Shown: piece by piece, positions 11,715-25,100 of the stretch | Layout: each line of letters starts with the position of its first letter | How positions within the stretch are numbered: position 1 is the stretch's first letter | DNA from: Blastobasis lacticolella | Taxonomy: Eukaryota > Arthropoda > Insecta > Lepidoptera > Blastobasidae | Reading direction: 5' to 3' | DNA length: 64,000 bases | Assembly (NCBI GenBank): GCA_905147135.1 | Contig: LR990043.1 | Coordinates: forward strand, 19,593,584-19,657,583 | Translations under genes and position numbers: made by a program | The notes under the pieces: model-generated | Told to the model about the DNA's origin: nothing | The model's database searches: none | What the model saw: only the letters and a program-made list of their open reading frames with translations

Positions 11715-14700
11715 ATAATCTTACTTGCTAATGTGGGCTAGGCAGAAAGTTACGTTCAATGTTTTTATACCCCCATATTAATGAAGACTGGATGTAAGCT
11801 CTCTGCATAGCCCTGTGACGGCTCAGGGTCACCATACCCGTAACAATCTTTGGCTTTACCATCACGATGCATCGCGATATAAGAAAATAGACTTAAAAGT
11901 AACTAAACACAAAACCTTAACGAGAATGCTATCGTGAAGTAACGCTTTATCCCATGGTGTAATCATATTTAAACGTTGTAATTTTTGTATACTGACATTT
12001 CTTTTATTTAGAAGGAAAACGTTGTTGAGTTCTCAAAAGCTTACGAATCGACCCATCGGAAAAGCAAACTCCACATAGCCACACAATTAAAATTATAATG
12101 CCCTAAAGCAATGATTGGTAAACGAACGTCGACAGAGTCTCGACCATTTCTCTTTTTTTTAATTTAGACTTCTCAGTTGTGGTTATCTGCCAATGACAAT
12201 GGTCTTTAGAGACCCAGAGACGTTCTTTCAAGTGCCATATATAACTGACTGAAAACAAGTCGTTGCATCAACATTTAAAATCGATGATTAAATTACTCAA
12301 CTATTCACCAAACCCTTGCTTTCTTTATGATTTACAGCCACAAAACGGGGGGTAACCGGCCCAAGTCTCCTTGGAGGGGGATTGCAATACATCGACTATA
12401 CGTGAATTTTCCTATCACATCAAATACAACATTACAATATTACACATATCTTCCATACTAGCGTCAACAATGCAAAACTTAGTTTAGTACATGTAATCCA
12501 ACATTAGTATACTGTATTTGTACATTTATCACTTGAAATTAACATACCTGAAAGAAGATTTAATGATTACAGTACGGTTATTTATTAATAAATTGACAAT
12601 GGTAATCTAAAATTTGTACCTTATTTATTATTATTTTAAAAGCAGCGAATAAAATGTGTGATTTGACATTCTAGGCGTCACAGTTTGAACAAACGCTCAA
12701 AAGATCATCCTCATTATACCCTTCGGCTTAAAAGAAAATTATTACAATAAAAGCTAAACGTGATGCATTAATGCAATTCCCTTTTTACGTATCACAAAAA
12801 CATTAAATGTCAAAAAGAAATCACAACTATGAATTTTGAATTCATAAGAGAAATAAAAACGACAAGACAAAAATAGAACAACTTCTTTCTTATCTTCCCA
12901 CAAATATAATAAAACATAATGTTAACAATTTAATAATTGAAAAATAGCGAAACATTTTTCGTCTTAACAATTAATACAACTACCGAAAAGAATGCCAATA
13001 ATATTCAATGAAACGTAATATTTTTACAAGTAACTAATTTTAAAGAAGTGTTGTTTAACTTCGCCGTGAAAAATGACCTATTTCGCGAGATGGTTTTGCT
13101 TAAGACATTCACATTGCGCTATTAACGCATCCATCATCTCCCGAATACCATCGAACTCAAAATGTCATTGTTCTAAAACAATCAAACCAGCCGCAGCCCT
13201 ACAGTGAACTCAAATACAAACGATTTAAGACAAACATCATCCCGTGTTTGATACTCATTAAAAAAACCTTTCAACATAAGCGCAGTAAACGTAACTGTCA
13301 ACCCAATTCTTCATAATAAGATAACCACGTCAAAGAACAACAAGAAACTTTGGCAAGTTCAAGACAAGCCGATCAGTTTATGATGCTGCATTCACGATAC
13401 TTCTCTTCAAAATTGTCGACCTTCATAACTTGCCAAAGTTGAATGTTCATCCATGAGTAGACTGTCCTTTTTTCAAGTGGAAAGAAAATATAAAGGCCAA
13501 ACTATACCTAAGCCAGTCCGTATCCATACCAAGAGCCCGTCCCAAACCTCAGATTTTAGAAATTGCTTATACTATTGACGAGAGATTGTATAAAATATCA
13601 TTTTATATGAAAATACGAGTATGTTGTACTTGCCTGTCGGTACAATACTATATAAAGTGCTCTGTATTTTACGATTTATCTGTTAATAACTTACATAAAT
13701 ACAATATAATATGCAGGTATATAAGTAAAATATGTCATGAAGATTGTGTAGCTAGATTTACTCTGTATTTAGTGGATTCAGAATACCATTCAAAGATAAC
13801 TAAAACGCTGTCTTGCTAATGGTATATATAGTTATTATTAATTAATACAAAAAAAAACATATCACTGAGCCTTCACGAAGCATGTCTATTTAAAAACAAT
13901 ATTCTATTAGTGTACCCTAAAATATAAATACAATAATAAATATGAATGCAACCTATTCCTAAATATCAGGAATATAACACACAGTCGCTACATTCACACT
14001 TAACGAAACAAAAAACGAAATAAAATAAATAATTGACGCGAAACTTAAAGTTGAAGATATTTGGCACAGTCCCATTTGTTTTGTTGTCTAAGACCGTTAT
14101 TGCATCTGATACTGCGGCATGCGTCCACAGAGACGTCGACAATGTTAGATGCGATCCACTAACACGACGCTCCTGTGGACCATACCGAGATATATTTTCA
14201 AGTAACACGCGGAAGCCCGCCAATGCCGACGCCAAAATAATATAATACAGTGACACAGGCGGGTTTCCCTACAAATAAAGCATTTAAATATTTTATTCTT
14301 CTTATTAAATCTCAACTTGTTGCACTTGAAATGACTAGGAATATAGAAGTAGTAAGTGGTCTTCTAAATGCTATAAAGGCAAACGAAAACAGTTCTCAAA
14401 ACGGAATGTTAAAATCGACACCATCACTTCAAACATATAATAATTTGGTCTCAATCTAACACCCGCGCAGCGAGCTCGGAGCGAACGGCAGAAGTGGGTT
14501 GGAAACACATTCATGCTTCGAATCTTACATGCAAAATTTTATAACACGATTTCTTTTACCTAACTACTTATGTATCTAGGGCAAATTGTACTTTGTACAA
14601 AACTATAACCGTTCAAATTTACTGTACAGTAAAAAACTGCTGAAATTCTACATTCAATTTATACCGCACATCTTTTTTTTTTGTTTTCTTCACCAACAAT

Positions 14701-15280
14701 GTGACAAAATTATTTTATACTTCCAACTTCTATTGTATCACAGTTATATTCAGGTATAATGTAAACTTAATGTGGTATGATTCGATTGAATATTGTAATA
14801 TTCTGGTAACTAAAATATATGTCTAAGTGTATTGAGTTAGCGTTATCAGCACATGGACAGAGTAGTGTTGAAATTTTGCCACAAAGTTGACCAGACTTGT
14901 TTCAACCTAGGCCAAGGCGATATACAACATTCTCCTATTATTTACATACTCTTAGCCTATGACCATCAGTCTCAACATCATTTCTAAGATTCCTTAGCTC
15001 AAGTAATATAATTTAAGCTTTGTCACCACCTAAGGAGAGCCCAAATTAATTTATAATTCACCTGTCATCGAACCGATTGTCTATTTAATCAAATGTTCGC
15101 AATAAACCGAAGCAACCAGGGTGCAGGGCAGGTACGTAGTTCAAAACACGATACCTACCGCCTATATAGACGACCACTGAGCAACCATAGAGTCACACGT
15201 TAATTATTTAAATTAAGTAACAATTATCGCACAGTTATCTTTTATCTTCAAACATCTTAAAAAATCTTAAGATCAATTTC

Positions 15281-15288
15281 TGAGGTAG
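15281..15288 (-). promoter_or_regulatory. let-7 seed-match site 3 (8-mer)
   Basis: The plus strand reads TGAGGTAG, i.e. CUACCUCA in the mRNA, about 600 nt after the stop codon. Confidence 0.6.
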
Positions 15289-15533
15289 ATTACTCTTTGT
15301 AGAATATGCATCAACGAGGTATATTATTGTACGTAATATGTTACAAAGATTTTGAATTTTTCGCGACTCGGGTGACCATGAGTTTTGTTATGTTATTGCT
15401 AAGACATTCCAAGAATATACAGACAATTATATTTTTCCCTTTTCCAACAATTTTAATAGTCATTCACTTAACTATTGCCATTAATATAACTTACAAAATA
15501 TAGTTATTATTTTATATAATATAAAATTTAATA

Positions 15534-15541
15534 TGAGGTAG
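15534..15541 (-). promoter_or_regulatory. let-7 seed-match site 2 (8-mer)
   Basis: The plus strand reads TGAGGTAG, 46 bases from site 1. This spacing is close to the range in which paired microRNA sites are known to act together. Confidence 0.6.
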
Positions 15542-15579
15542 TTTTTGGTCAGTCACCCGAGCCAATATTAAGGTAAACA

Positions 15580-15586
15580 GAGGTAG
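15580..15586 (-). promoter_or_regulatory. let-7 seed-match site 1 (7-mer with 3' pairing)
   Basis: The plus strand reads GAGGTAGTTCGGTTG, which resembles the let-7 sequence beyond the seed: after GAGGTAG, a GGTTG block follows at nearly the same spacing. That suggests supplementary 3' pairing. About 300 nt after the chinmo stop codon. Confidence 0.6.
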
Positions 15587-15886
15587 TTCGGTTGAAGATA
15601 GATCAATTGATCTTATTAGAAGGATTGCATCCAGATAGATTTGTTTTCCGAACGTCTACAATTTTAGTATAGAAACCACTCGACGCCTAATACAAATTTG
15701 CACAACTTTCCACTGGCATTCTAAATCACGAAAACTGATGAAGTATAACGTGATTAAAACCAACAGAATGTAAATTATGTATGTCATATTCGACAAGACA
15801 CCGAATCACCGATACAAAAAAACCTCGACGTTCTGAGAACAAATTCTGCGGACCAATCCCTTTCGCTGGCGCGATTGTGCTACCCC

Positions 15887-16107
15887 TTACTGTGTGTGGT
15901 TGGGAAGGGGCCCCTGTGGCAAATGACTGGTGACCTGGTGGCGATGCTCCCTGGCGATGTGTCTCCTCACAGTGTTGTTCCTGGTGAACGTACGGGAGCA
16001 ATGCGGACATGGCACCCTGATGCCTTGGTGCCGTTGCCTGATGTGGGCGCGCAGGTTCGTCTCGTATCCGTAGAGCCGCTCGCAGTACGGACACTTTAGC
16101 TTTTTGC
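15887..16107 (-). CDS. chinmo: chinmo coding exon 7: two C2H2 fingers and stop
   Basis: The acceptor GGTTCCAG precedes GCAAAAAGC. The exon encodes residues 358-429. Both fingers have the spacing C-X2-C-X12-H-X4-H (CPYCERLYGYETNL..., CPHCSRTFTRNNTV...). The tail ends LPQGPLPNHTQ and TAA at 15889-15887. The exon continues into the 3' UTR. Confidence 0.95.
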
Positions 16108-19100
16108 CTGGAACCGAAATTACATAAGTTGCAGATTTTGAAGAGTAAGTCAAATAAATAATGGGCTAGATTTAGCAAGAAATATACTGTAACTGAACTA
16201 AATACAGCTATATTTCTTTAACTTGAATATTGTTTACTTTTTATTGGATCATTGTACTAGTAAATATTCAGGATCGGCATGAGTGGCTCCTCTTTGGGTC
16301 GCTAAACCAGCGCAGCAACTACCTATACAAAACATCCGCAGATGAAAAGTTTAGAACCCGTGCTTCCTCACCATCGGCTGTCGCGATGCCTCCCGACTTG
16401 CTGGTGATCAGCTTCGCAGGCCAGATGTCAGGGCTGGGCTTGGGCGGCACCGGCGGCGTCGCCGGCTTGTCGTGGAAATTGGTTGTCGGGATCGGCGCCG
16501 CTGGCGGCGGCGAGTTGTTATATGTTCCCTGGTGGTAGTCGTTCTCACTCTTCACTCGCAAGTCTGGAACGATTGCGTTTGAGGATTAATTAATTATGAG
16601 GTGACATGTTGGTTGGTACAGATCGAAAAATTTATAGCAATGTAGACGCGATTCCCAATGGCTCTGAAACCGTTGCATGCCTGAACCTTTGACATTGTTG
16701 TTGGTGGAGATTAAAACTGTTGAAGGTTTAGCTGCTTCGTTATGAGTGGTTGAAGTTGTAATCTAAGAGCAACTAAACTATTATTGCAAACTCTTTGATG
16801 GTGATTATCTCTAAATCTAAAGTGGACCTTGTGGCCAATGATGGAGCTACCGATGATAATAGAGTAGTCGTGTCTCTCAAGGCTGAAAATTTAACTTCAA
16901 ACTGACCTTCAGCCCCTTGATCGTTGTTGATCCGCTCGTTCATTTCGTCGTTGGCCGATGCGCTGCGTTCATATCCGTTGTTCTTGGTGGGGTTTCCGAT
17001 AGTTGTGGAGCAGTCGGGCGGGTTGTCCTCATAGCGAGTGCCAGCGCCAGGTGACGACCGCGTGTCGGGCTCATCCGCCACGCTGCCGCAGTGTGACGAT
17101 GACGAGCTTTGTCTGGAAACGAGAGTTTAATTGTTATTTTGCATAATTGAAAAGAGATATATGGGAAAAAAGTAGATTTTTTGTCTAAATACATATTCTC
17201 TCTTTCTGGCACCTTTCCGTATCTGGATCCAGGCCGCACCGTCTAGCAGTTCCACCGTGCGGCATCTTATACTCCTTTCGAAGAAAGTTTTCTCCCATCC
17301 ATCTCAGCAGATACTTTGAAGTAAACCCTGTACCTACCAAGCAATAACAAAGACTCCAGCCCCAGCTTACCTGTAATTCCTAGGGTGGGGGCTCTGCGAG
17401 GGCGAGGCCTTGGGCACGGCAGGGCGGCGATGCGACCCCGAGTGCAACGGCGGGAGATGTGCTGGCGGCGCATACCGCCCCATCGAACCTCCGCCGTGGT
17501 GCGTCATCTGGTACTGTGGTATGATCGGCGCAAAAGTCGCCGTGTGGGATTGAGGCGGTCCAGACTCCTGTAGAAGAAATATATTTTAGCTAGTGAAAGT
17601 GAAGAAAGTGAAAGAATCTGAAAGTAAGAATGGTCCACAAGTTCCGTTCTGCAAGGATGCGTAATTTGGCTATGAAACTATACCCGCAACGTTTCGTGCG
17701 ATCGCTACATTTTATAAGATAGATCCTATCACCATTTTACGTGTTATAGAGGTGTGCAACGCATTGGCGATACCCCTGGTGTTGCAAATGTGTATAGGCA
17801 GTGTTCATTGTGCTTGAAGTTCAGTGCACTTTCCATTATCTGACATTTAAAAAATCCTAACCAAGAGCACTAAATTAGAAATTTCATTATCATCAATCTG
17901 GTGCTCTCGACGACTCTTGGAATGCTCGAAGACCCGGTGTCCACCTTCATATTTCTCTTTCAAATTCCAGTTGTACCTGAATCTGAATCCATAATCAGAC
18001 TCACCTGAACCTCGCAGTTTCCTGACGCGGAAACTGGGCTTGTCTTTATGCGGGTCTGGTGGCGATCCGCGGACTGTTGGGTCTGCTGCTTCACCCATGC
18101 ATCTTGTGACATCTCCATGGATAAGCCTTTGACCTGGAACCGTCAACAGAAACCATGAACACCTGTGCAAACTGACGCGGTCTCACAAATATTGAGATAG
18201 GCAAAATGTTGAACATTATTGTAGCGTATAACAGTTGCGAGTTGCGAAATTGATGTGATGGAAAATCAGGTGACTTATATCTGCTATTTACAACATTCGT
18301 ACGATTATCTCTAGATTAATAATAAAAAATACTACGCCACCTTAAGTAATAAAAAAAACGTAAACAATTATTGGAATTGCGATGATTGCCACTCATATGA
18401 TAAGTAATAGTTAACTTATTTATCATTTCCTCATATGCAAACATTTGCATCAACACATAATCAGTTATCAATTGACTCATATCTTGTACGACCACGCTCT
18501 ATAGTAGTTGGTAGCGAATGTTCAAGATTATCGTTAATCTTTTCAGTCAACTTCGCCATGGATTTTTGAAGGTAAGTAGTAAATCTTTATCTATCTTAAA
18601 TTATAATCCTCCCAAGATTTTCAATATAAACAACTTCTTGCATGTGAATATTTTGTAAGAAGTGTCATGTATTATCCAGCTTTATTTTAGTTATGTTATC
18701 GTTGAAACAATGTGTATGTTTATAAATAGGTACCTCCATGTCATACTTAGAGTCAGTGTTTGATCATCAAAAGAGTTGCAGTTTACTTAGATGGATCGAT
18801 AAAACCCGATGAACACTGAATTTCTTGCCTGTTTGTCTGCATTATAAAGAAAAAAGGGCTCGTTTATACGTCGCCGCTTACAAACCGGACAGTAAACGCG
18901 TACACGTCAAGGACAGAAAACGTGCAGAGTGTATAGGCGTGCACACGTAGTAGTATAAGTAGGAAGTAAAAAGAGTAGAAAAAAAACTTTGTTTCAACCT
19001 TCCCCCAATAGTACCAATAAACAGGGACAGTTGCAGTCAATTAAGTGATTTAAATTATAATGATTTAATCATTGACTATATGTTGTATGTCACTGTGATT

Positions 19101-22100
19101 TATATTCTTCAACTCAAAATATCTAAGATCTCATTAAACCTAAATTGGCTGCGTGCAACGACGCACCATTTAACATCCTGTAATCCATTCAGTCTCATCA
19201 GATTCATCAGTTAGCAAGTTTACCTGCAGATTCTCTCCACTCTTGAGGAAGCTGGAGAGGGCGTCTTGGCTGACGTGCACCTCTCCCTTATACATGAACT
19301 CGAGGAGTGCCTGCATATTGTCTGCGGTGGTCGCCTCGAGGATGACATAACAGGCTCCTGCATGGCTGGGCGGTGCTGTGTCGAACAACTCTTGGAAATG
19401 CTTGCTGCAGGCGGCCAATATCACCTTGTGTGCTTTGAACTGGCGACCTGGAAAGAAACGGTTTAGCCTTTGAGATTTGTGCGGATTTTTATAAAGTCCG
19501 GAGTTTGAGATTTTCTTTAGTCTGAGTCTATTTCGGTAGTGGAATCAAATTCATTCACATAACATTTTTGTCAATTTCCAAAACTTCCACGCATTTTCCC
19601 GTAGGGGTAAGCAGAGACCACATTGTTCCACTAAGATCGCCTTTGTTTGTTCCACATTCATCAACCTTTTCAAACATTATGTGGATCTCGTATAGATAGA
19701 ATTGAATGCTAACTGTAAAATAAACTGATTCTTTGATATTGTTCAACATTTTTGGATACATACTATTAATTTCAAAATTCACCTTCAAATAGTTTATTAT
19801 TGTTCGATCAGTAACCGAAACACGTGCGTATACGCATCCCACGCGGTGCATAAAACAAAAAAAGAAACTCAAGGCGAGGACGGTTAATACTAGCAGTAAC
19901 GTTATATCGTTCGTAGTTATGGTGTAAATGGGAATTTGGGGAATCGTGGCTTTGGCAGTAGAGGCATTAGACATTTACGTTTTTGTTCTCAGAGCACCGT
20001 ACTATAGAGATGGGGAACGCATTTATGATACTCCTAGTGTTGCTCATGTCTATAGACAGCGATGACCACTTTCGATCAGTTCATCTGTTTGCCTACCGTA
20101 TAGACATAAACATGAAAACTATTTAAAGATTAAAATTATTAACAAGCAGGAAAACAAGATTTATACTTTTAGTTATCGATTTTACACTAAATTGCATTTA
20201 CAATGCCAGTGATGTTGTATTCAATTGTCACGAAATTATTTGGATGTCTTTTAATTTGTGGAATGCGACAACATGCGTGTCTTAGTCCAATCAATTAATA
20301 ATTTAAAAAAAAATTGATAGAGTCAAATTCATATCTCAAACAGTCTTGTCCGACACCTTGGCATTATGCTCCTGAGAAACGTCAATGAAGTCAAGTGGCA
20401 GATTGTGCTGGTCAAACAATCAACTGAAGAGGCTCTCAAGCCAAGAACCAATTTAAAAAGATTGCGCTTGAATCATTTTAGGTATACACACATAGTATCG
20501 TCACGCCTTAAATCATATCTTAATAAAACTGTGAATTTGTCGCCAACCAAAATATGTCAACGTTCTCCGGGACTTTCAATGTATAAAGTCCAAGACATAA
20601 TTACTTATTTACCATGTAAACAATTTTTAGGAATAATTTTTCTACCATCCCATAGTTGGGTAGCAAAATGGGACGATGCGGACTATGGTGTAACATGCCT
20701 CCCTAAATTGGATAGTCCAACGTTACGTCCTAGCCCTACGTTGGTTGTTAAGATTCTTGCATTGTAAATGTACAGATATTGAAACAGACAAATACCTATT
20801 TAGCTGATAAATTATTGCTTTTTTAATAATTTAGTAAAAAAGCTATAATTTATCAATTAAATATGTGACATTTTCAATTTTTATTGTTTTAGTATTAGAG
20901 TTTATTATATATGCTCTGGTATTGGTTTTCATTTATTTCATAAGCTTCTCTGCTAGTTACCTATAGTAAAAGTGCGGTACTGCATTGTTCTGTAGCTTGG
21001 ATAAGGAACACAACACACTAGCGTCCAAGGCCGCGGTCGGCCGGTGGTCCCTCACAAAATTCGCGGAAGCCGTCAACGATTTCAAAGACGCACGCCGGGA
21101 TGGTGTAATGCGCAAGAGTCTCGTTGCAATTACTATTATTTTTAACGAGACGTGTGGGTGGCTCTCTGGCGACGTGAGCTTGCGCAGTCTGCTTTCTTTC
21201 GGTGCCTTTTACTGGGCTTTGAAATGTGGTAAAGAGGTAAGGCTGGCAGGTGGTACATTTGTATAAGGTAATGGATTGTCTGATATACTATTTTTAAGTA
21301 ATATAAAGCCGAGGTAGACCCTAACTAACCGGAACATATAAACTGATCTGTTTGATAACCTTATAAGTACAATTTCTAATAAAATGAAATTCTTACATGT
21401 AACTTAAAAGTTTCAAAATTCAAAATTACGAAAATATACGCACACATTTGGGTTTAAGCCGCAGTTTAATAACCATATTAGCAAAGTTCTTACGGAATAA
21501 TGAAATAAATTTCGATAGTTTAGTAGAAGTCTAAGTGCATTATTTACTCATCAAGTTTGTTTACAAAGAATCAATACAAAAATAAAGACAATAGCAGTTC
21601 GCTTCTAATTACATATTAATTAGCACAATGTCAAGGATATTTGGCAAAAAACTACACTCGTCTCACCTTTTCCACCTCTAAGTATTAAAAAGCACAAAAT
21701 TGTGTTGTATTTATTCAAATAGATTTTGGTACTAAAATAAATTGTTATTTGCATATAAAAGAAACGTTACCGACATTGAAGTTTGTAATTTATTCCACAT
21801 TACTAACAAAAGATATTTGCAAGGCCCCCTGACATACGAGCGGTGCGTTTTTCAAAATGTATACATAATTATGTGTTGTTTTCGTGAAAAATATTTACCT
21901 ACTAACACCTGCAACAATAATACAGAGATTGAAATTTCAACACTTGTAATAAAGGTGGAAAATTAATTCGTTATGTCACACCTTTATAATTCAATCCAAG
22001 TACCAACATATACTAGCCGTAAGTGTGAGGTCGTCAATTATCACGCTAACGTTACCTTAGTCAAATACTGCAATAGCCTTGAGAATATATTCCAATGCAA

Positions 22101-25100
22101 CCGAATCTACCTTTTCGGCATGGTCGGTCTGTCTATGTTCGTCTAACTTTAAGGCTAAGGTTCCTTCTTTTTATAAATCCTAGTGACATGAAGATATGCT
22201 AAATATAACACTAGTACAGGGTAATAGTGTGCGCGAATGTTGAGTAAATCATGGAATTTGTTATGTAGGCTCTTTCTTTCACTAAAAAGGAACGCCTATT
22301 TAAAATCTGTGCATAGATGTAGAAAATCTAAGGATATACTTATCACTAGGACACCGCATCTTCAAAAACAAAACTCGTCAAATACTCTTCAAAAAGTTCA
22401 TTCATTATTGTAAAGACCAAGCAATAACGCTGAATAGAATTCCGTGTCTCAATGTCGATCACCTGCACTTCTCACGTACTGAATCTGCATCTGCTATCAC
22501 TCTCTTGGCCGTGCGTAAACAGGCGTGTCAGACAGAGACGAAGGATATAAGAGTCGCCGAGTACATCGAGACGGTTACGTCATGACGAATCGCGCGGAAC
22601 AAAATACTGGTGGCCTTGGACCTGACGGCGTGCGCGGAAGGCCGTATACACGCGAGCGATTGCACGACCGACGACCGAGACGTCCGCACACACGTCTACG
22701 TCTTTATCACCGCACGATGATTGCCGCCGTGTGTTGCCAACAAGGAAACTGTTAACAGGTGACTGATAAAACGGAAAAGATACCAAATTCGGATTGGATA
22801 CAGGCGGCATATAAAATTTTCCGTCGCGCCTTCCGATGAGGACGGAAAGGGTGAATTGTATGGTGAAGTCATCTAATAGTTTGTTGAATGAATGAATTTA
22901 TTAATACAATACTACTTTAATACGTAATGGTATATTTGTTTATCCAAGACATTCTTACGAAACGTCGTTCGACAAAATCGTGGAGAAAAGGCAGTAACAG
23001 AAAACTGTTACCTAGACTATAAAATGAAACCTAACAAAAAGTTCTATGTGGGATTCTCCACACGATATTAATATATATATTTTTTTAATTAAACATGCGC
23101 CTATTTGTAGTGCATAACCAAACGTCAACGAGTCGCGTAGACGCGTCCACAATCGCACGCGTACCGCGTGACTTATCCGCTAGTCTGTTCCGCACCCGCG
23201 CGCTGCGCCCACGGCCCACTCCACTTCCTCGTTCCTTCACTATGCTACTTTTTGTTGCTTTACTTGCATTTTACCACGTGGTGAGTCAGTAATTCGAGGG
23301 CGTGGACTCCACGGCATGGGTATCACAACTTTTTTATAAGTCATCTTTTTGGGGAGGATGGGTAGTTGCAATATATCTAGTAAAGTTACTTTTACTTCTT
23401 ATTTAATTTTTTTGCAAGTTCCGAGACAGGTTTAGGTTATTATTGGTCTACCTAAGTGTGATTATTCAGTATTAGTAACACTTATAGATCCTAGTAGTCC
23501 ATGCAGCGGTGGTATTGGCCTTCATTTAAGACATGATTAATAAAAACAAAGAAGTATTATTGGCTTGTTTAATTACGATTTCGTCTTCTATCTACCAAAA
23601 TTACCATTGCCATCAAAACTAGTTTAAACGAATTAATTTATAAAAATAGAACATACATAAAACTCTTCCATCACAGTTACAATATTTACACAAACAACAG
23701 TCTGTAACTGTTGTTTGTGTAAATATTTTTCCTATTATATTCTATTATTCATAAAAAATACATAATAACCATTGACCTTACACCGTAATATTGCTATATC
23801 GATCTAATTGAGAATATCCGTGTCATATTAGTTCACCTTCAAGCCCTATGGACGAAATTGTATGAAACGCCCGTTAAATACAAGATAAATGTTACAAGAT
23901 AGACATAAATGAACTACAGTTTAGAATGAGTACCAATGTGGATAGCTTACACGTTTGAGAGATATGATCGATTGTACTAGCGAAAGAAAGTGCACATAGA
24001 TCAAAACCCGACCAGAGTGGAGATGTGCGGAGAGGAGAGCAGAAGTTTTACAGACAGATGGTTTTCATGAGTAAAAAAGCGGTACAGAGACAACTGTTTT
24101 AATGAGCTGAGCAGGCTGCTGTGTGAAGCTTTGTATCTGTTCCGTTTTTACTATGTGCTAGATAGCGGTGTTGCCCGACCAGGGACAGCGAAGCACATCT
24201 CCTCTCCCTCTCCACTGAAGCTAAGAGGAGACGCGATGTGTATTTTTTTGTATACCACTATATACAAGCAAGCTTACGGCGTGCCTGATGGTAAGCAGTC
24301 AGAGCAGCTACTCGTAGTGTTTATAGCTGTTAAAACTTACATCTCCGCTATGCTCGTCTCCGCTCTGCTCATCTCCGCTCTGGTGGAGCCCGGGCATTAC
24401 TTTACTCAAATATATAGCGTGTGTATATTTAATTGAGTGTTTGACAATTGGATATTATTTGTGCAGATTTATAAATAAATTAATATTACTTGTTGCTTTT
24501 CAAAAATAAAGATTGGTAGATATGCTACTTAGCTTTGTTTCAATGTATCAGTTCAGCAGTCCATGAAATATTAGAGTAAGTAGATTATAAGTCAAAGCAA
24601 ACTTTGTCGGAGTTTTTCCGACATCTGTCGGATAGCTTAATAGAATTTATTGCCTCAATGTTCCGAAATCGAAAAGGACAAGTTGCATAAACTTGGCAGA
24701 AGGATGTAAAATTTTAAATTCAATCGATTTAATTTATTCTACCATAAAGATGCCGAGTAGGCTGAAAGCAGGTCAATAACACACTAAATAAACAGAAACG
24801 ATGTCAATTTTGACATTTAGGCACACTGCACTAAACTAAAATACACATTTCTGTTATCCTACTCATAATAAAAATAAAATTTGAAATTTTTATTGCCTCT
24901 TCCTATACTTAAGTCTGGGTCTAAAAAGGATTTCCACGCGGACGGAGGCGCGGGCAAAACCTAGTATGTAATAAAAGCTTTCTGTCATTTGTATAGAAAC
25001 CAACATTGCATAAACATCTGTATAATACACGAGCACTGCGTTTATAATGATAATCGTGGAAAAGATATACATAGGTACCTACCATAATTTTCGTTCAAGG

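Larger units (their letters stand above)
10800..15886 (-). other. chinmo: Presumed long 3' UTR of chinmo
   Basis: This is the DNA directly after the chinmo stop codon on the minus strand. No further coding or repeat of the named families was seen. Its extent is inferred from six let-7 seed-match sites (15586 down to 11041) and the T-rich candidate polyadenylation region near 10.8 kb. Three Pumilio-type TGTAAATA motifs (mRNA sense) occur at 14937-14944, 11416-11423 and 10140-10147, which could be chance in AT-rich DNA. A long, microRNA-regulated 3' UTR is known for Drosophila chinmo. RNA support is lacking. Confidence 0.55.

Noticed and set aside
15875..16099. 74-codon plus-strand frame over the zinc-finger exon
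   Set aside because: Antisense shadow of chinmo exon 7.
20366..20767. 133-codon plus-strand frame in the chinmo intron
   Set aside because: No recognisable domain and ordinary AT-rich composition; a chance frame is the simpler reading.
21310..21316. GAGGTAG in the chinmo intron
   Set aside because: Intronic, so not in mature mRNA; used only as background for the let-7 count, like the match near 47695.
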